Of a stretch of 64,000 nt of DNA, positions 36,706 through 45,917 are shown one piece after another. A program made the translations under genes and the position numbers. Each line of letters opens with the position of its first letter. Positions within the stretch are counted from its first letter, which is position 1. The notes under the pieces are model-generated. The model did no database searches and was not told the DNA's origin. It saw nothing but the letters and a program-made list of their open reading frames with translations. The DNA is from Bacillota bacterium (GTDB lineage: Bacteria > Bacillota > Clostridia > Oscillospirales > Oscillospiraceae): assembly GCA_021770445.1 (NCBI GenBank), contig JAETQY010000015.1, forward strand, positions 20,287-84,286. Reading direction: 5' to 3'.

Positions 36706-37422
36706 ATGTTCCAGATCGCAAGCTATTCAGAGACAGGGGGCCGTCCCCACAACGAGGACACCGTCCGCAGCGTCCTCCGGGGGGAGGACCGGCTGTGCCT
36801 GGTGGTGGCCGACGGGCTGGGGGGCCACGGCGGCGGAGAGGAGGCCTCGGCGGCCGCCGCGGAGGTGATCTGCCAGGGCTGGGGAGGAGAGGCGAACCCA
36901 GAGGAGCTGGAGCACCTGATCCAGGAGGGGCACCGCAGGGTGCTCTCCCTCCAGACCCGCCAGTGTGCCATGAAAACCACCGTGACGGCGCTGGCCCTGG
37001 AGCCAGGGAGAGCGGTGATGGCCCACGTGGGGGACAGCCGCATCTACTACTTCCGGGACGGCGGGTTGACCTTTCAGACCAGGGACCACAGCGCCGCCCA
37101 GATCGGTGTGATGCTGGGGGAGATCACCCCCGACCAGATCCGCTTCCACGAGGACCGCAGCCGAGTGCTCCGGGCCCTGGGCCAGGACGGGGAGCTGAAG
37201 GTGGATATCCGCGAGGAAAGGCTGTCCCCTGGGAGGCACGCCTTCCTGCTGTGCAGCGACGGCTTCTGGGAGTATGTGCTGGAGCAGGAGATGGTGGACG
37301 ACCTGGCCGCCGCCGCCAGCCCGGAGGAGTGGCTGGACAAGATGCGGGCTCGACTCATTGCCCGGGCCCCGGAGGACAACGACAACAACACTGCCGCCGC
37401 CGTATGGGCGGAGGAAGAATAA
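36706..37422 (+). CDS. PP2C family Ser/Thr protein phosphatase (PrpC/Stp type)
   Basis: A 238-residue compact PP2C, the size of bacterial Stp/PrpC: GGRPHNEDTVR, VVADGLGGHGGGEE, HVGDSRIYYF, CSDGFWEYV and EDNDNNTAAAVW. It is a second phosphatase in the same operon, distinct in sequence from the first, so the two may act on different partners or sites. Confidence 0.92.
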   Translation: MFQIASYSETGGRPHNEDTVRSVLRGEDRLCLVVADGLGGHGGGEEASAAAAEVICQGWGGEANPEELEHLIQEGHRRVLSLQTRQCAMKTTVTALALEPGRAVMAHVGDSRIYYFRDGGLTFQTRDHSAAQIGVMLGEITPDQIRFHEDRSRVLRALGQDGELKVDIREERLSPGRHAFLLCSDGFWEYVLEQEMVDDLAAAASPEEWLDKMRARLIARAPEDNDNNTAAAVWAEEE

Positions 37423-37437
37423 AGTGGAGGAATTTTC

Positions 37438-38811
37438 ATGAAAAAACGGATGATTGCCCTGGCGGCGGCCGCACTGCTGCTGGTGGGACTGATGCCAGCC
37501 GCCTCAGCGGACTTTGACGTGAGCACCCGGGAGAGCGTGGTGGTAGTGGCCACCTATCTGGATACGCAGAACTATGGAGAGGCCGGCTTTGGCTGGGGGA
37601 CCGGATTCTTTGTGGGGAAACAGGGAGAGGACCCCTCCTACCTGGTGACCAATTACCATGTCATCGAGGATTATGTGGAGTTTGGCAGCGGAGAGCTGAT
37701 CGAAGTGGCCCTGAGCGATACGGTCACGGACACCGCACGCTGCAAGGTCAGGGCGTATTACGACTCCAACACCTACGACGAGGCCTATATCGTGGAGTAT
37801 AACGCATCCATGGACGTGGCCATCCTGCGGCTGGATAATCCCACCTCCCAGCGCAAGCCTATCGCCCTGTGCAGCCCCACCGACTCCATGGTGGGCTCCA
37901 CCGTCTACGCCGTGGGCTACCCCGGGCTTTCAGAAAACATGTTTGCAGAATCCACCTCCAAATGGGGACTGTCCGATATGACCGTCACCAGCGGGTCGGT
38001 GAGCCGGCTGCTGACCACCTCGGGCACCGGCCAGCGGAACATCCAGATCGACTGCGATATCAAGCACGGCAACTCGGGCGGCCCCCTGGTCAACGCCGAC
38101 GGCGCGGCCATCGGTATCACCACCTGGAGTGTGACCAACTCCGGGAACCAGGAGTCGGTGAACTACGCGGTGAACATCGACGAGGCTATCACGCTGCTCA
38201 ACCGCAACGGCGTGGCCTATGAGACCGCAGGAGCGGCCGCCCAGCCCTCGGAGGACCCAGGGGCCACCCCGCCGGATAAGAGCGAGGCGCCGACCACTAC
38301 GCCTGAGCCGGCCACCCCTCCTGCCGCAGAGCCTGAGGCCAAAAGCAACACCCTTCTGATCGCGGGCGGCGCGGCGGCGGTGGTTGTAGTGCTTGCGGCG
38401 GTGGTGCTCCTCGGCAAAAAGAAAAAGTCTGCTCCTATCTCTCAGCCCATCAGCCCCACCGGGCCCGCCGTCCCCGCCATAGGGGTGTCCGGAGGTCTGC
38501 GCCTCCAGTGCCTGAGCGGAAACTTCGCCGGCCGGCGTTTCCCCATTGAGAAGCAGGTGCGCATCGGCCGGGACCCGGCCCGGAACGACCTGGTCTACCC
38601 GGCCAACGCCCCCGGCGTCAGCGGCGTCCACTGTGTGGTGAAGGTGGAGGGAGGCCAGCTCTGGTTGACCGACCTGGGCTCTAGCCACGGCACCTACCTC
38701 AACGGCAGGAAGCTGACGGCCAACCAGGCCTCGCCCCTGAACCCGGGGGACCGCTTCTACCTGGGCTCGGAGAACGAGATGTTCCAGATCACTGTCAAGG
38801 GAGGGGCCTAA
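37438..38811 (+). CDS. Trypsin-like serine protease with TM helix and cytoplasmic FHA domain
   Basis: 457 residues. Signal sequence (MKKRMIALAAAALLLVGLMP), then an S1C/HtrA-type protease with the triad His74 (VTNYHVIEDY), Asp126 (NASMDVAIL) and Ser213 (HGNSGGPLV), and no PDZ domain. A Pro/Thr/Glu-rich linker leads to a membrane helix (about 305-326, ended by GKKKK) and a C-terminal FHA domain (VRIGRDPARNDLVYP, GSSHGTYLNGRKL). The protease would be outside the cell and the FHA inside, so phosphorylation may control or recruit an external protease. Confidence 0.88.
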   Translation: MKKRMIALAAAALLLVGLMPAASADFDVSTRESVVVVATYLDTQNYGEAGFGWGTGFFVGKQGEDPSYLVTNYHVIEDYVEFGSGELIEVALSDTVTDTARCKVRAYYDSNTYDEAYIVEYNASMDVAILRLDNPTSQRKPIALCSPTDSMVGSTVYAVGYPGLSENMFAESTSKWGLSDMTVTSGSVSRLLTTSGTGQRNIQIDCDIKHGNSGGPLVNADGAAIGITTWSVTNSGNQESVNYAVNIDEAITLLNRNGVAYETAGAAAQPSEDPGATPPDKSEAPTTTPEPATPPAAEPEAKSNTLLIAGGAAAVVVVLAAVVLLGKKKKSAPISQPISPTGPAVPAIGVSGGLRLQCLSGNFAGRRFPIEKQVRIGRDPARNDLVYPANAPGVSGVHCVVKVEGGQLWLTDLGSSHGTYLNGRKLTANQASPLNPGDRFYLGSENEMFQITVKGGA

Positions 38812-38812
38812 T

Positions 38813-39811
38813 ATGGAGCTCTGTCCCCACTGCATGAGGCCCGCGGAGGAGGGCAGTCTCTGTCCCCACTGCGGCAAGAGCCTTCGAGACGGCAACCCGG
38901 AGCACCTCCTCCCGGTGGGGACGGTGCTCAGGGGGAACCAGAACCGCTACCGCCTGGGGGCCCACCTGGGCCAGGGGGGCTTCGGTGTCACCTACATCGC
39001 CCTGGAGGAGGAGACCGGCCGCCGGGCGGCGGTGAAGGAGTACTTTCCCACCCGCTGCTCCCGCCGGGCCCCGGACGGACAGGTGGAGGCCCTCCCCGGC
39101 CAGGAGGGGGTCTATGAGGGCGGGCGCTACCACTTTGTGGAGGAGGCCCGGATGCTGGCATCCCTGGAGGGGATGCCGGCGGTGGTCCAGGGCATCGACT
39201 ACATCGAGACCAACAACACCGCCTATCTGGTGATGGAGTATCTGGACGGCACCCCCCTGTACCGCATCGTCAACGAGAGGGGCCGCATCCCCGCCGGGGA
39301 GCTGCTGCCCCGCCTGCGGCCCCTGATGGAGGACATCGGCAAGCTCCACGCCGCGGGGGTCATCCACCGGGACATCAGCCCGGACAACGTGATGTGGATG
39401 AAGACGGGCAATCTGAAGCTGCTGGACTTCGGCTGCGCCCGGTCCATGGAGGACGGCAAGTCCATGACGGTGCTGCTCAAGCATGGCTTCGCCCCGGTGG
39501 AGCAGTACCAGACCCACGGCCAGGGGCCCTGGACCGACGTGTACGCCCTGGCGGCCACGGTGTACCACAGCCTCACCGGGGTGGTTCCCCCCACCTCCAC
39601 GGAGCGGCTGCTGGACGACGCCCTCCAGCGGCCCACCGCCCTGGGGGCGGAGCTAAGTCCCGCCCAGGAGGAGGCCCTGCTGTGGGCCTTGAAGGTACCG
39701 CCTAAGGAGCGCCCCGCTGACATGGGGGCCTTCTGCGCCCGGCTCTTCCCTGAGTCGGCGGCGCCCCTCACCCTCTGGGAGAGGGTGAAGCGGCTGTTCC
39801 GGAGGTTGTGA
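38813..39811 (+). CDS. Zinc-ribbon Ser/Thr protein kinase
   Basis: 332 residues. N-terminal zinc ribbon (CPHCMRPAEEGSLCPHCG), then a Hanks-type kinase domain: G-loop LGQGGFGVTYIA, Lys75 in AAVKEYFP, catalytic Asp187 in HRDISPDNV, Asp205 in LLDFGCAR, and APVEQYQTHGQGPWTDVYAL in the activation and substrate-binding segment. There is no membrane helix, so it is cytoplasmic. It starts one base after the protease-FHA stop. Confidence 0.92.
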   Translation: MELCPHCMRPAEEGSLCPHCGKSLRDGNPEHLLPVGTVLRGNQNRYRLGAHLGQGGFGVTYIALEEETGRRAAVKEYFPTRCSRRAPDGQVEALPGQEGVYEGGRYHFVEEARMLASLEGMPAVVQGIDYIETNNTAYLVMEYLDGTPLYRIVNERGRIPAGELLPRLRPLMEDIGKLHAAGVIHRDISPDNVMWMKTGNLKLLDFGCARSMEDGKSMTVLLKHGFAPVEQYQTHGQGPWTDVYALAATVYHSLTGVVPPTSTERLLDDALQRPTALGAELSPAQEEALLWALKVPPKERPADMGAFCARLFPESAAPLTLWERVKRLFRRL

Positions 39812-39872
39812 ATGAAGTGAGCATGATGTATAATAGTCCGTATCAGTATGGGCCAGAGAGGAGGTGAGGCGC

Positions 39873-42800
39873 GTGGACCGGCATTTCTGTCCCTACTGCA
39901 TGTCCCCGGTGGAGCCGGACGCGCCCTGTCCGGTCTGCGGCCTCACCGAGGGCAGCTATACCCCCTCCCACCACCACCTGCCCCCGGGCACCGTCCTCCG
40001 GGACCGCTATCTGGTGGGCCGGGCCCTGGGAGAGGGGGGCTTCGGCATTACCTACATCGGCTGCGACCTGCGGCTGGAGCTGAAGGTGGCCATTAAGGAG
40101 TATTTCCCCACCGACCGGGCCAGCCGGATGAGCTCCCTGTCTCTGGACGTGACCAGCTACGCCGGGGCGGCGGGCAGCCGCTATGAGAGCGGCAAGGAGC
40201 GCTTCCTCCAGGAGGCCCGGACCATGGCCCGGATGGAGAAGCTGTCCACCATCGTCAGCGTCCGGGACTTCTTCGAGGTGAACAACACCGCCTACATCGT
40301 CATGGAGTATGTGGACGGCACTACCTTTAAGGAGCTGGTGGAGCAGAGAGGGGGCCGCATCTCCGCCGGAGAGCTGCTCCACACCATCGAGCCCCTCTTC
40401 TCCGCCCTGAGCGCCATGCACGCCCTGGGCCTCATCCACCGGGACATCAGCCCGGAGAACCTGATGCTGGAGAAGGGGGAGGTCCGCCTGCTGGACTTCG
40501 GCTGCGCCCGGGAGACCGCCGGCGGCGAGGCCACCCTGACCATCGCCCTGAAGCACGGCTACGCCCCGGTGGAGCAGTACCAGAGCAAGGGCCAGGGCCC
40601 CTGGACCGACGTATACGCCCTGTCCTGCACCATCTACTACTGCCTCACCGGCCGCAAGCCGCCCCAGGCCATGGACCGGCTGGTGGAGGACGAGCTGATC
40701 CCGCCCCGGAAGCTGGGGGCGGAGCTGACCGAAAAGCAGGAGCAGGCCCTTCTGCGGGGGATGGCCCCCACCCCCCGGCGGCGCTTCCAGTCGGTCCAGG
40801 AGCTGCACACCGCCCTCTATGAGGGTGTGGTGAGCTTCCAGGAGCCCGAGATGGAACCTGCGGCGCCCCCTGTTCCGCCCACCCCGGAGCCGGAGAGAGA
40901 GGCGGACACAGCACTAGAGCCCGAGACCGCCTTGGAGGCGGCCCCCGGCCCCCTGGGCAGGTGGAGCAAAAAGCAGATGGGGATTTTCGCCGGCTGCGCG
41001 GCGGCTTTTCTCCTGGTGGTGGGGCTGCTGGTCTGGCGGCCCTGGCTGAAGCCAGAGGGGCCGGGCGGCACGCCCCAGAACCCCGGAGGGCAGATGTCGG
41101 TGTCCGTCTTCCAGGATGCGGCGGCCCTCACCGAGGGCGACGAGGCCGGCCTGCGGGCCCTTCTGGCCGACGAGACTGTGGCCGCCGTCACTTTGTCGGG
41201 CTGTAACATCATCGTGACCCAGCCGCTGGAGCTCGGCAAGCCCCTCCGGGTGGAGGAAGGCGCCCGGCTGGATACGGTCCAGTATGTCACCGTGGGAGCG
41301 GGAGGCTCCCTCCGGGTGGAGGGTGAGGCGAATATTAACGGTTTACTGCGGACCGAGGGCGGCGGGACCGTCTCAGTGGCCCCCCAGGGGACGCTGAACG
41401 GGATCAACCTGCTGTGGACGGAACAGGAGGCCGACCTCTCCGTGGAGGAGGGCGGGACCGTCCTGCTCCACAGCAGCCAGCCCATGGACGGCAATCACCG
41501 CCTGGTCCTGCCCGAGGAGGAGGCCTTCTCCCGGGCCGTCCATGTAAGCTCCGCTAAGCAGTTTATGGCCGCGCTGGATGAGAACAGCCGACCGGTGGTC
41601 ATCGACAGCGATATCACCCTGGAGATCGGGGACGGCTTCGCCCAGTCCTGTGCCGTCCTGGTCCCCCAGGGGGTCACTGTTACCCTGAGCGAGGGGACCG
41701 CCTGGTGCGTCAGCGGCTCCAAGCTGGTCAACCGGGGGACCATCCAGGGGGGCAATGTACAGGAGGGCCAGTGGGACACGCAAAGTCCCTCCTGGATCGT
41801 CAACTACGGCCTTATCGACGCCGGCGGGCATTTTGACGACGTCGGCGGTATCATCAACCTGGGGGAGATACGCCTCCACCAGTGCCAGATCAAGCCCGGG
41901 ATCAACGTCTGCAACCTGGGTACCCTGGCCAGCTGCGGCGTGAAGGATTCCTCCGCCCAGCGCGGCCATGACCCCAACAACGATTTCTACCTGGACATCG
42001 CCTGCGAGAGCCTGTTCAACTACGGCACCCTCCTGGCGGAGGGGGACGGCCCCGGCGAGACGGAAAGGGGCCGTATCTACCTGGCCTGCGGCCTGCGGGC
42101 CTACAACGCCGGGGAAATTCGGGTAGGGGCCTACGGCGGGCTGGACAACGACACCCACCTGGAGAACAACGGCGGCGTCCTCCGGGTGACAGAGGACACC
42201 GGACGGCTGTACAACGGCGGCACCATGGAGTATTCCGGGACCCCCGGCTCCCTGGTGATCCCGGAGGGCAGCGACAGCCGGAACAGCGGCCTGATCCTGG
42301 CCGGCCGGGAGGATATCGACGCCCTGCCCGAGCGGATGACCCTGGAGACCAACGGCCGGTGTATCCCCTTCGCCTGGGACGCCCTGGGGAATGTGAGAAG
42401 GGTGTCCAACGGACCCCAGCTCCGGGAGGCCATGGCGGACGAGTCCTGCGGCGTCGTTGTGGTGGAGCGGGGGGCGGAGATCGTCCTGGAGTCGGAGCTC
42501 ACCGTCACCAAGACGCTGGCCCTGGAGGGGAACGGCCGCCTGACCCTCTCCAGCGGCGATCTGACCGTCGCCGGGCCGGAGGGCTTCCTGCTGGGCAATA
42601 ACGTGGACCTGCGGGGCGGCGCCCTGCGGGTGGAGGACAACGGCGCGGCCTTTGTGCGGGGCCTGACAGACTGCGGAGGCCTCTATCTGTCCGGGGAGCG
42701 CAGCCTGCTGTCCATCGACTGCCCGCCTGACCCCGACGCCCCGGTGGAGGTGGAGGGCGGCACCCTGCTGTCCACCCGCGGGCTGGAGTTCAACGGCTCC

Positions 42801-43226
42801 TCCATACGGATCAACGGGAGCACCGCCCGATTCACCGGCGGCCTGTCCCTGCGGAACTGTAGGGTGGAGGTAGGCCCCGCGGGCTGGCTGTATGCCCGGA
42901 GCTGTTCTGTCCTGCTGGACGGCACTACCACCCTGGAGAGCCAGGGAGATGTGGAGCTGTTCGGCTGGGAGTGGCAGCCGGTGGAGCTGGCCGGGACGGT
43001 GGAAAACCGGGGCCGGCTCATTCTGCCTGGGCACACCGCCCTCAGCGGGACGCTGACCAACTATGAGTACCTGTCCATCCAGGACAGTGGAACGGTTCCC
43101 TTCCAGGTGAGCGGCACCCTGGACGACCGGGGCGTGATCGTGACCAGCGAGAGGTGGGACGCGGGCATCCGGCTCCTGGAGGGAGGCTCTGCCCCCGGTG
43201 TGCCGGAGGAACTGCTTGAACAATGA
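39873..43226 (+). CDS. Transmembrane Ser/Thr protein kinase with a large extracellular repeat domain
   Basis: 1117 residues. Zinc ribbon (CPYCMSPVEPDAPCPVCG) and a kinase domain with LGEGGFGITYIG, Lys75, Asp191 (HRDISPENL) and Asp208 (LLDFGCAR). Then a Pro/Glu-rich linker, one membrane helix (about 368-390, MGIFAGCAAAFLLVVGLLVW) and roughly 720 extracellular residues of irregular short beta-like repeats rich in N/G/L (NRGTIQGG, NLGTLASCG, NYGTLLAEG), suggesting a beta-helix. I chose GTG 39873 because GAGGAGG lies 8 bases upstream; GTG 39864 overlaps that RBS. The ectodomain is probably the sensor. Confidence 0.88.
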   Translation: MDRHFCPYCMSPVEPDAPCPVCGLTEGSYTPSHHHLPPGTVLRDRYLVGRALGEGGFGITYIGCDLRLELKVAIKEYFPTDRASRMSSLSLDVTSYAGAAGSRYESGKERFLQEARTMARMEKLSTIVSVRDFFEVNNTAYIVMEYVDGTTFKELVEQRGGRISAGELLHTIEPLFSALSAMHALGLIHRDISPENLMLEKGEVRLLDFGCARETAGGEATLTIALKHGYAPVEQYQSKGQGPWTDVYALSCTIYYCLTGRKPPQAMDRLVEDELIPPRKLGAELTEKQEQALLRGMAPTPRRRFQSVQELHTALYEGVVSFQEPEMEPAAPPVPPTPEPEREADTALEPETALEAAPGPLGRWSKKQMGIFAGCAAAFLLVVGLLVWRPWLKPEGPGGTPQNPGGQMSVSVFQDAAALTEGDEAGLRALLADETVAAVTLSGCNIIVTQPLELGKPLRVEEGARLDTVQYVTVGAGGSLRVEGEANINGLLRTEGGGTVSVAPQGTLNGINLLWTEQEADLSVEEGGTVLLHSSQPMDGNHRLVLPEEEAFSRAVHVSSAKQFMAALDENSRPVVIDSDITLEIGDGFAQSCAVLVPQGVTVTLSEGTAWCVSGSKLVNRGTIQGGNVQEGQWDTQSPSWIVNYGLIDAGGHFDDVGGIINLGEIRLHQCQIKPGINVCNLGTLASCGVKDSSAQRGHDPNNDFYLDIACESLFNYGTLLAEGDGPGETERGRIYLACGLRAYNAGEIRVGAYGGLDNDTHLENNGGVLRVTEDTGRLYNGGTMEYSGTPGSLVIPEGSDSRNSGLILAGREDIDALPERMTLETNGRCIPFAWDALGNVRRVSNGPQLREAMADESCGVVVVERGAEIVLESELTVTKTLALEGNGRLTLSSGDLTVAGPEGFLLGNNVDLRGGALRVEDNGAAFVRGLTDCGGLYLSGERSLLSIDCPPDPDAPVEVEGGTLLSTRGLEFNGSSIRINGSTARFTGGLSLRNCRVEVGPAGWLYARSCSVLLDGTTTLESQGDVELFGWEWQPVELAGTVENRGRLILPGHTALSGTLTNYEYLSIQDSGTVPFQVSGTLDDRGVIVTSERWDAGIRLLEGGSAPGVPEELLEQ

Positions 43227-43229
43227 CCA

Positions 43230-43262
43230 AAGGACCCCGCGCCCTCAGGGCGCGGGGTCCTT
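43230..43262. terminator. Terminator of the phospho-signalling operon
   Basis: AAGGACCCCGCGCCC pairs perfectly with its complement around TCA. It overlaps the last codons and stop of the converging 373-aa gene. Confidence 0.75.
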
Positions 43263-44366
43263 CTCTGTCACATCGGAGAACATCAGCTCGATGACCTGTT
43301 CCATCCGCTGGCTCATGGGCTCGTCCACGGCGGTGACGGCGTAGAGCACCAGCCAGTCGGCGGCGTTCCGGGGGTCCAGCAGGGGCATCCCGCAGTCGGA
43401 CAGGATGGCGTTCAGGCTCCACCAGTGGTCCTCCAGCCGGTCCTGGATGGTGAGGTACTCCTCGTCCAGCTCGCTGTAGCCGTCGTCCAGGCCGTTCTCG
43501 GTGATGACATAGAGCAGCAGGAGCAGCTTCCGGGGCACGTCCTCCCGGTGCAGGCGGATATTTTTCAAAAGGGTGGCGTTGGGCCAGTTGTGCTTGATGA
43601 GCTTCTGCACCACCGAGTAGTTCCGGCGGCTGCGGCCGGAGGGTATGTGGAGGGACAGGTACTGGTCCATCACCGCCTCGATGGAGTAGTCGGGCTCCCG
43701 CTCCTCCCCCCAGCTGGAGGAGGGGCGGATGAGTAGGTTCAGGTACTTTTCAAAGTAGGAATGGGCCCGCACGTGGAGGGCGCCCAGCTGTTCCAGGTTG
43801 GCCAGATAGCAGGCCCGGAGGTCCGGAAGGGAATGGACCCGCTGAAAATCGGCCTGCAGCTCCTGGGTGACGTGGGTGTGCAGGTTGGGTGGGATGTCCT
43901 CCGGGCGGGGGACCGGGGGCAGGGTCTCGAAAAAACTCCGGGCCTCCAGATAGCTTCGGCCGTTGCGCAGGAACCAGGCGTAGACTACCTCCCGGCCGTC
44001 CCGGTAATGGACGCCGTAGCCGGTGCACAGGCCCAGCAGTGTGCTGGCCCCCGCCTCAGACAGCTCCAGGGCAAAGGCGATCTGGAAGATATCCTCCCGG
44101 CTGGCCGGCGTGCTCTGGCCGGACAGCCAGTTGCGCAGCTTCCGGGCGGTGGACTCGGGATTGGCCTCGGGACAGCTGGCCAGAAAGGCCTCCTGAAGCC
44201 TGATCTGGAGGTCGGGCAGGGGGTAGAGCTCCCGCAGTACCTCGGCGAAGCCCCGGGGAATAATGCGGCCCTCCCGCAGATACTCCGCCGCCATGGACGG
44301 CGTCATCTGTCCGGAGCGCAGCAGGTCATATTCCGCGGCGGAGCGCGCCGTCAGATCCACATGCAA
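43245..44366 (-). CDS. Uncharacterised protein with N-terminal HTH-like domain, 373 aa
   Basis: Residues about 70-115 (ARKLRNWLSGQSTPASREDIFQIAFALELSEAGASTLL) look like the tail of an XRE-type helix-turn-helix, where the WLSG and LSEAGA spacing is typical. The remaining 250 residues are helical, with Arg/Trp/Tyr-rich stretches I cannot assign. The start is TTG 44366, with AGGAGG 8 bases upstream; no in-frame ATG is nearby. It has its own promoter and converges on the kinase operon. Probably regulatory, but unproven. Confidence 0.65.
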   Translation of the reverse strand: MHVDLTARSAAEYDLLRSGQMTPSMAAEYLREGRIIPRGFAEVLRELYPLPDLQIRLQEAFLASCPEANPESTARKLRNWLSGQSTPASREDIFQIAFALELSEAGASTLLGLCTGYGVHYRDGREVVYAWFLRNGRSYLEARSFFETLPPVPRPEDIPPNLHTHVTQELQADFQRVHSLPDLRACYLANLEQLGALHVRAHSYFEKYLNLLIRPSSSWGEEREPDYSIEAVMDQYLSLHIPSGRSRRNYSVVQKLIKHNWPNATLLKNIRLHREDVPRKLLLLLYVITENGLDDGYSELDEEYLTIQDRLEDHWWSLNAILSDCGMPLLDPRNAADWLVLYAVTAVDEPMSQRMEQVIELMFSDVTEKDPAP

Positions 44367-44398
44367 TCATGATCCCTCCTGAGTGGGGTAATGGCCCC

Positions 44399-44427
44399 AT
44401 TATACACACTTTTCCTGCCGAAGGCAA
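44399..44427 (-). promoter_or_regulatory. Promoter of the 373-aa protein gene
   Basis: On the minus strand TTGCCT, 17-bp spacer, TATAAT (perfect -10), about 33 bases upstream of the TTG start. Confidence 0.65.
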
Positions 44428-44438
44428 GGCTGGAAGGC

Positions 44439-45782
44439 TCAGGGGCGGCGCTTCCGTCCGGCCTGGTCGGGGATGTTCATCTCCCCACGGTACTTGGCCA
44501 CCGTGCGCCGGGATACGGGGCAGCCGGCCTGGGCCAGGAGGTCGGCCAGCTTCTGGTCGGACAGGGGCTTGTCCTCCTGGTCGATGAGCTGCTTCAGCAT
44601 GAGCCTGGCGGCCACTCCGCCCACCCCCGGCTTTCCGGCGGCGGCACTGCGGGAGAAGAAGTAGCTCATGGGGTACACGCCCTGGGTGCACTGGATGTAC
44701 TTTTCCCGCACCGCCCGGCTGACGGTGGACTCGTGGAGCTCCAGCTTTTCCGCCACATCGGCCAGGCGCATGGGCAGCAGGGCCTGGGGGCCCCGGCGGA
44801 AGAACTGGGTCTGGCCGTCCACAATGGCCTGGGCGCACCGCAGGAGGGTGCTCTCCCGCTGGTCCACCGCCCGCAGGACCCCCTCGGCCTGCTGGAGCTT
44901 CTCCTTCAGGTACTCTTTGACCTGCGGGTCCTGGGACTGGGACAGCAGCCTACGGTAGTAGCCGTTGATCTGGAAGGGGGGACGGCCCGGCTTTCTGGCC
45001 CGGGCGGTGTAATGCCCGTCCTCCTCGTCCACAAAGATATCGGGCAGGATATAGGGGATCTGCTCGGCGCGCTCAAAGACGGCGCCGGGCCGGGGGTCCA
45101 GTTCCCGGATAATGGCCTCAGCCTGCTTCACCTGGTCCACGGAGATATTCATTTTTGACGCGATAGAGGCATAGTGCCGCTTGGCCAGCAGAGCCAGGTG
45201 GCTGTGCACGATGGTCAGGGCGGGGCCCTCCTCCCGGATGCGGAGCAGCTGCAGCTCCAGGCACTGGGACAGGTTTTCCGCCCCCACCCCGGCGGGCTCC
45301 AGCCCCCGGAGGATCTCCAGCGCCCGCTCCAGCCGGGGGAGGGGGAGGCTGCTGCTCCGGGCCAGCTCGGGCAGAGGGGCGGCGAGGTAGCCCCGCTCGT
45401 CCAGGCTGGAGGCCAGATAGCGCACCGCGTCGGCCAGGTCCTCCTCCAGGTCCATGGTGTAGAGCTGGCGGGACAGGAAGCGGAACAGGGTCTCCTCCAG
45501 GCCGCCCTCCGTTCCCACCCGGGACAGGGGGTCCAGCTCCTCCTCACTCATCTGGGAGTAGTAGAGGTTCTGGTGGTCGTTCTCCTCCAGCCACCGCAGA
45601 TAGCTGAGTAGGCCGTCATCCTCCTCCCGGGCGGAGGACTCCGGCTCCAGGTCGACCATGGGATTTTCCTGGGCCAGCTCCCGCAGGTACTGCTCCAGCT
45701 CCAGGGAGCCCATCTGAAGCAGCTTGAGCCCCTGCATCTGCTGATAATTAAGCTGTTGAGATTGTGTTTGCAGCAATTCCAT
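44439..45782 (-). CDS. rpoN: RNA polymerase sigma-54 factor
   Basis: 447 residues. Region I is the Gln/Leu-rich activator-responsive N-terminus (MELLQTQSQQLNYQQMQGLKLLQMGSLELEQYL). The core-binding domain follows, and the C-terminal RpoN box reads RRTVAKYRGEMNIP. Sigma-54 directs transcription from -24/-12 promoters with enhancer-binding proteins. No such activator gene is in the window. The RBS is CAGGAGATG. Confidence 0.95.
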   Translation of the reverse strand: MELLQTQSQQLNYQQMQGLKLLQMGSLELEQYLRELAQENPMVDLEPESSAREEDDGLLSYLRWLEENDHQNLYYSQMSEEELDPLSRVGTEGGLEETLFRFLSRQLYTMDLEEDLADAVRYLASSLDERGYLAAPLPELARSSSLPLPRLERALEILRGLEPAGVGAENLSQCLELQLLRIREEGPALTIVHSHLALLAKRHYASIASKMNISVDQVKQAEAIIRELDPRPGAVFERAEQIPYILPDIFVDEEDGHYTARARKPGRPPFQINGYYRRLLSQSQDPQVKEYLKEKLQQAEGVLRAVDQRESTLLRCAQAIVDGQTQFFRRGPQALLPMRLADVAEKLELHESTVSRAVREKYIQCTQGVYPMSYFFSRSAAAGKPGVGGVAARLMLKQLIDQEDKPLSDQKLADLLAQAGCPVSRRTVAKYRGEMNIPDQAGRKRRP

Positions 45783-45867
45783 GGCATTTCATCTCCTGAC
45801 CCCCTATTTTAATACAATTTTCCCGCCCCCGCAAGTGGGGGATGGAGGGAATGTCCTGCGAGACCGC

Positions 45868-45906
45868 AAAAATAAGGCCCGGAGCGGAAGTGTCCCGCTC
45901 CGGGCT
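45868..45906 (-). terminator. Terminator of the M23 peptidase gene
   Basis: GCCCGGAGCGG pairs with CCGCTCCGGGC. On the minus strand it is followed by TTATTTTTGC. Confidence 0.82.
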
Positions 45907-45917
45907 GTGCGCTTGCG

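Noticed and set aside
41373-43223. 616-aa minus-strand ORF over the membrane kinase
   Set aside because: Shadow of the kinase ectodomain; no RBS, and biased non-protein-like composition.
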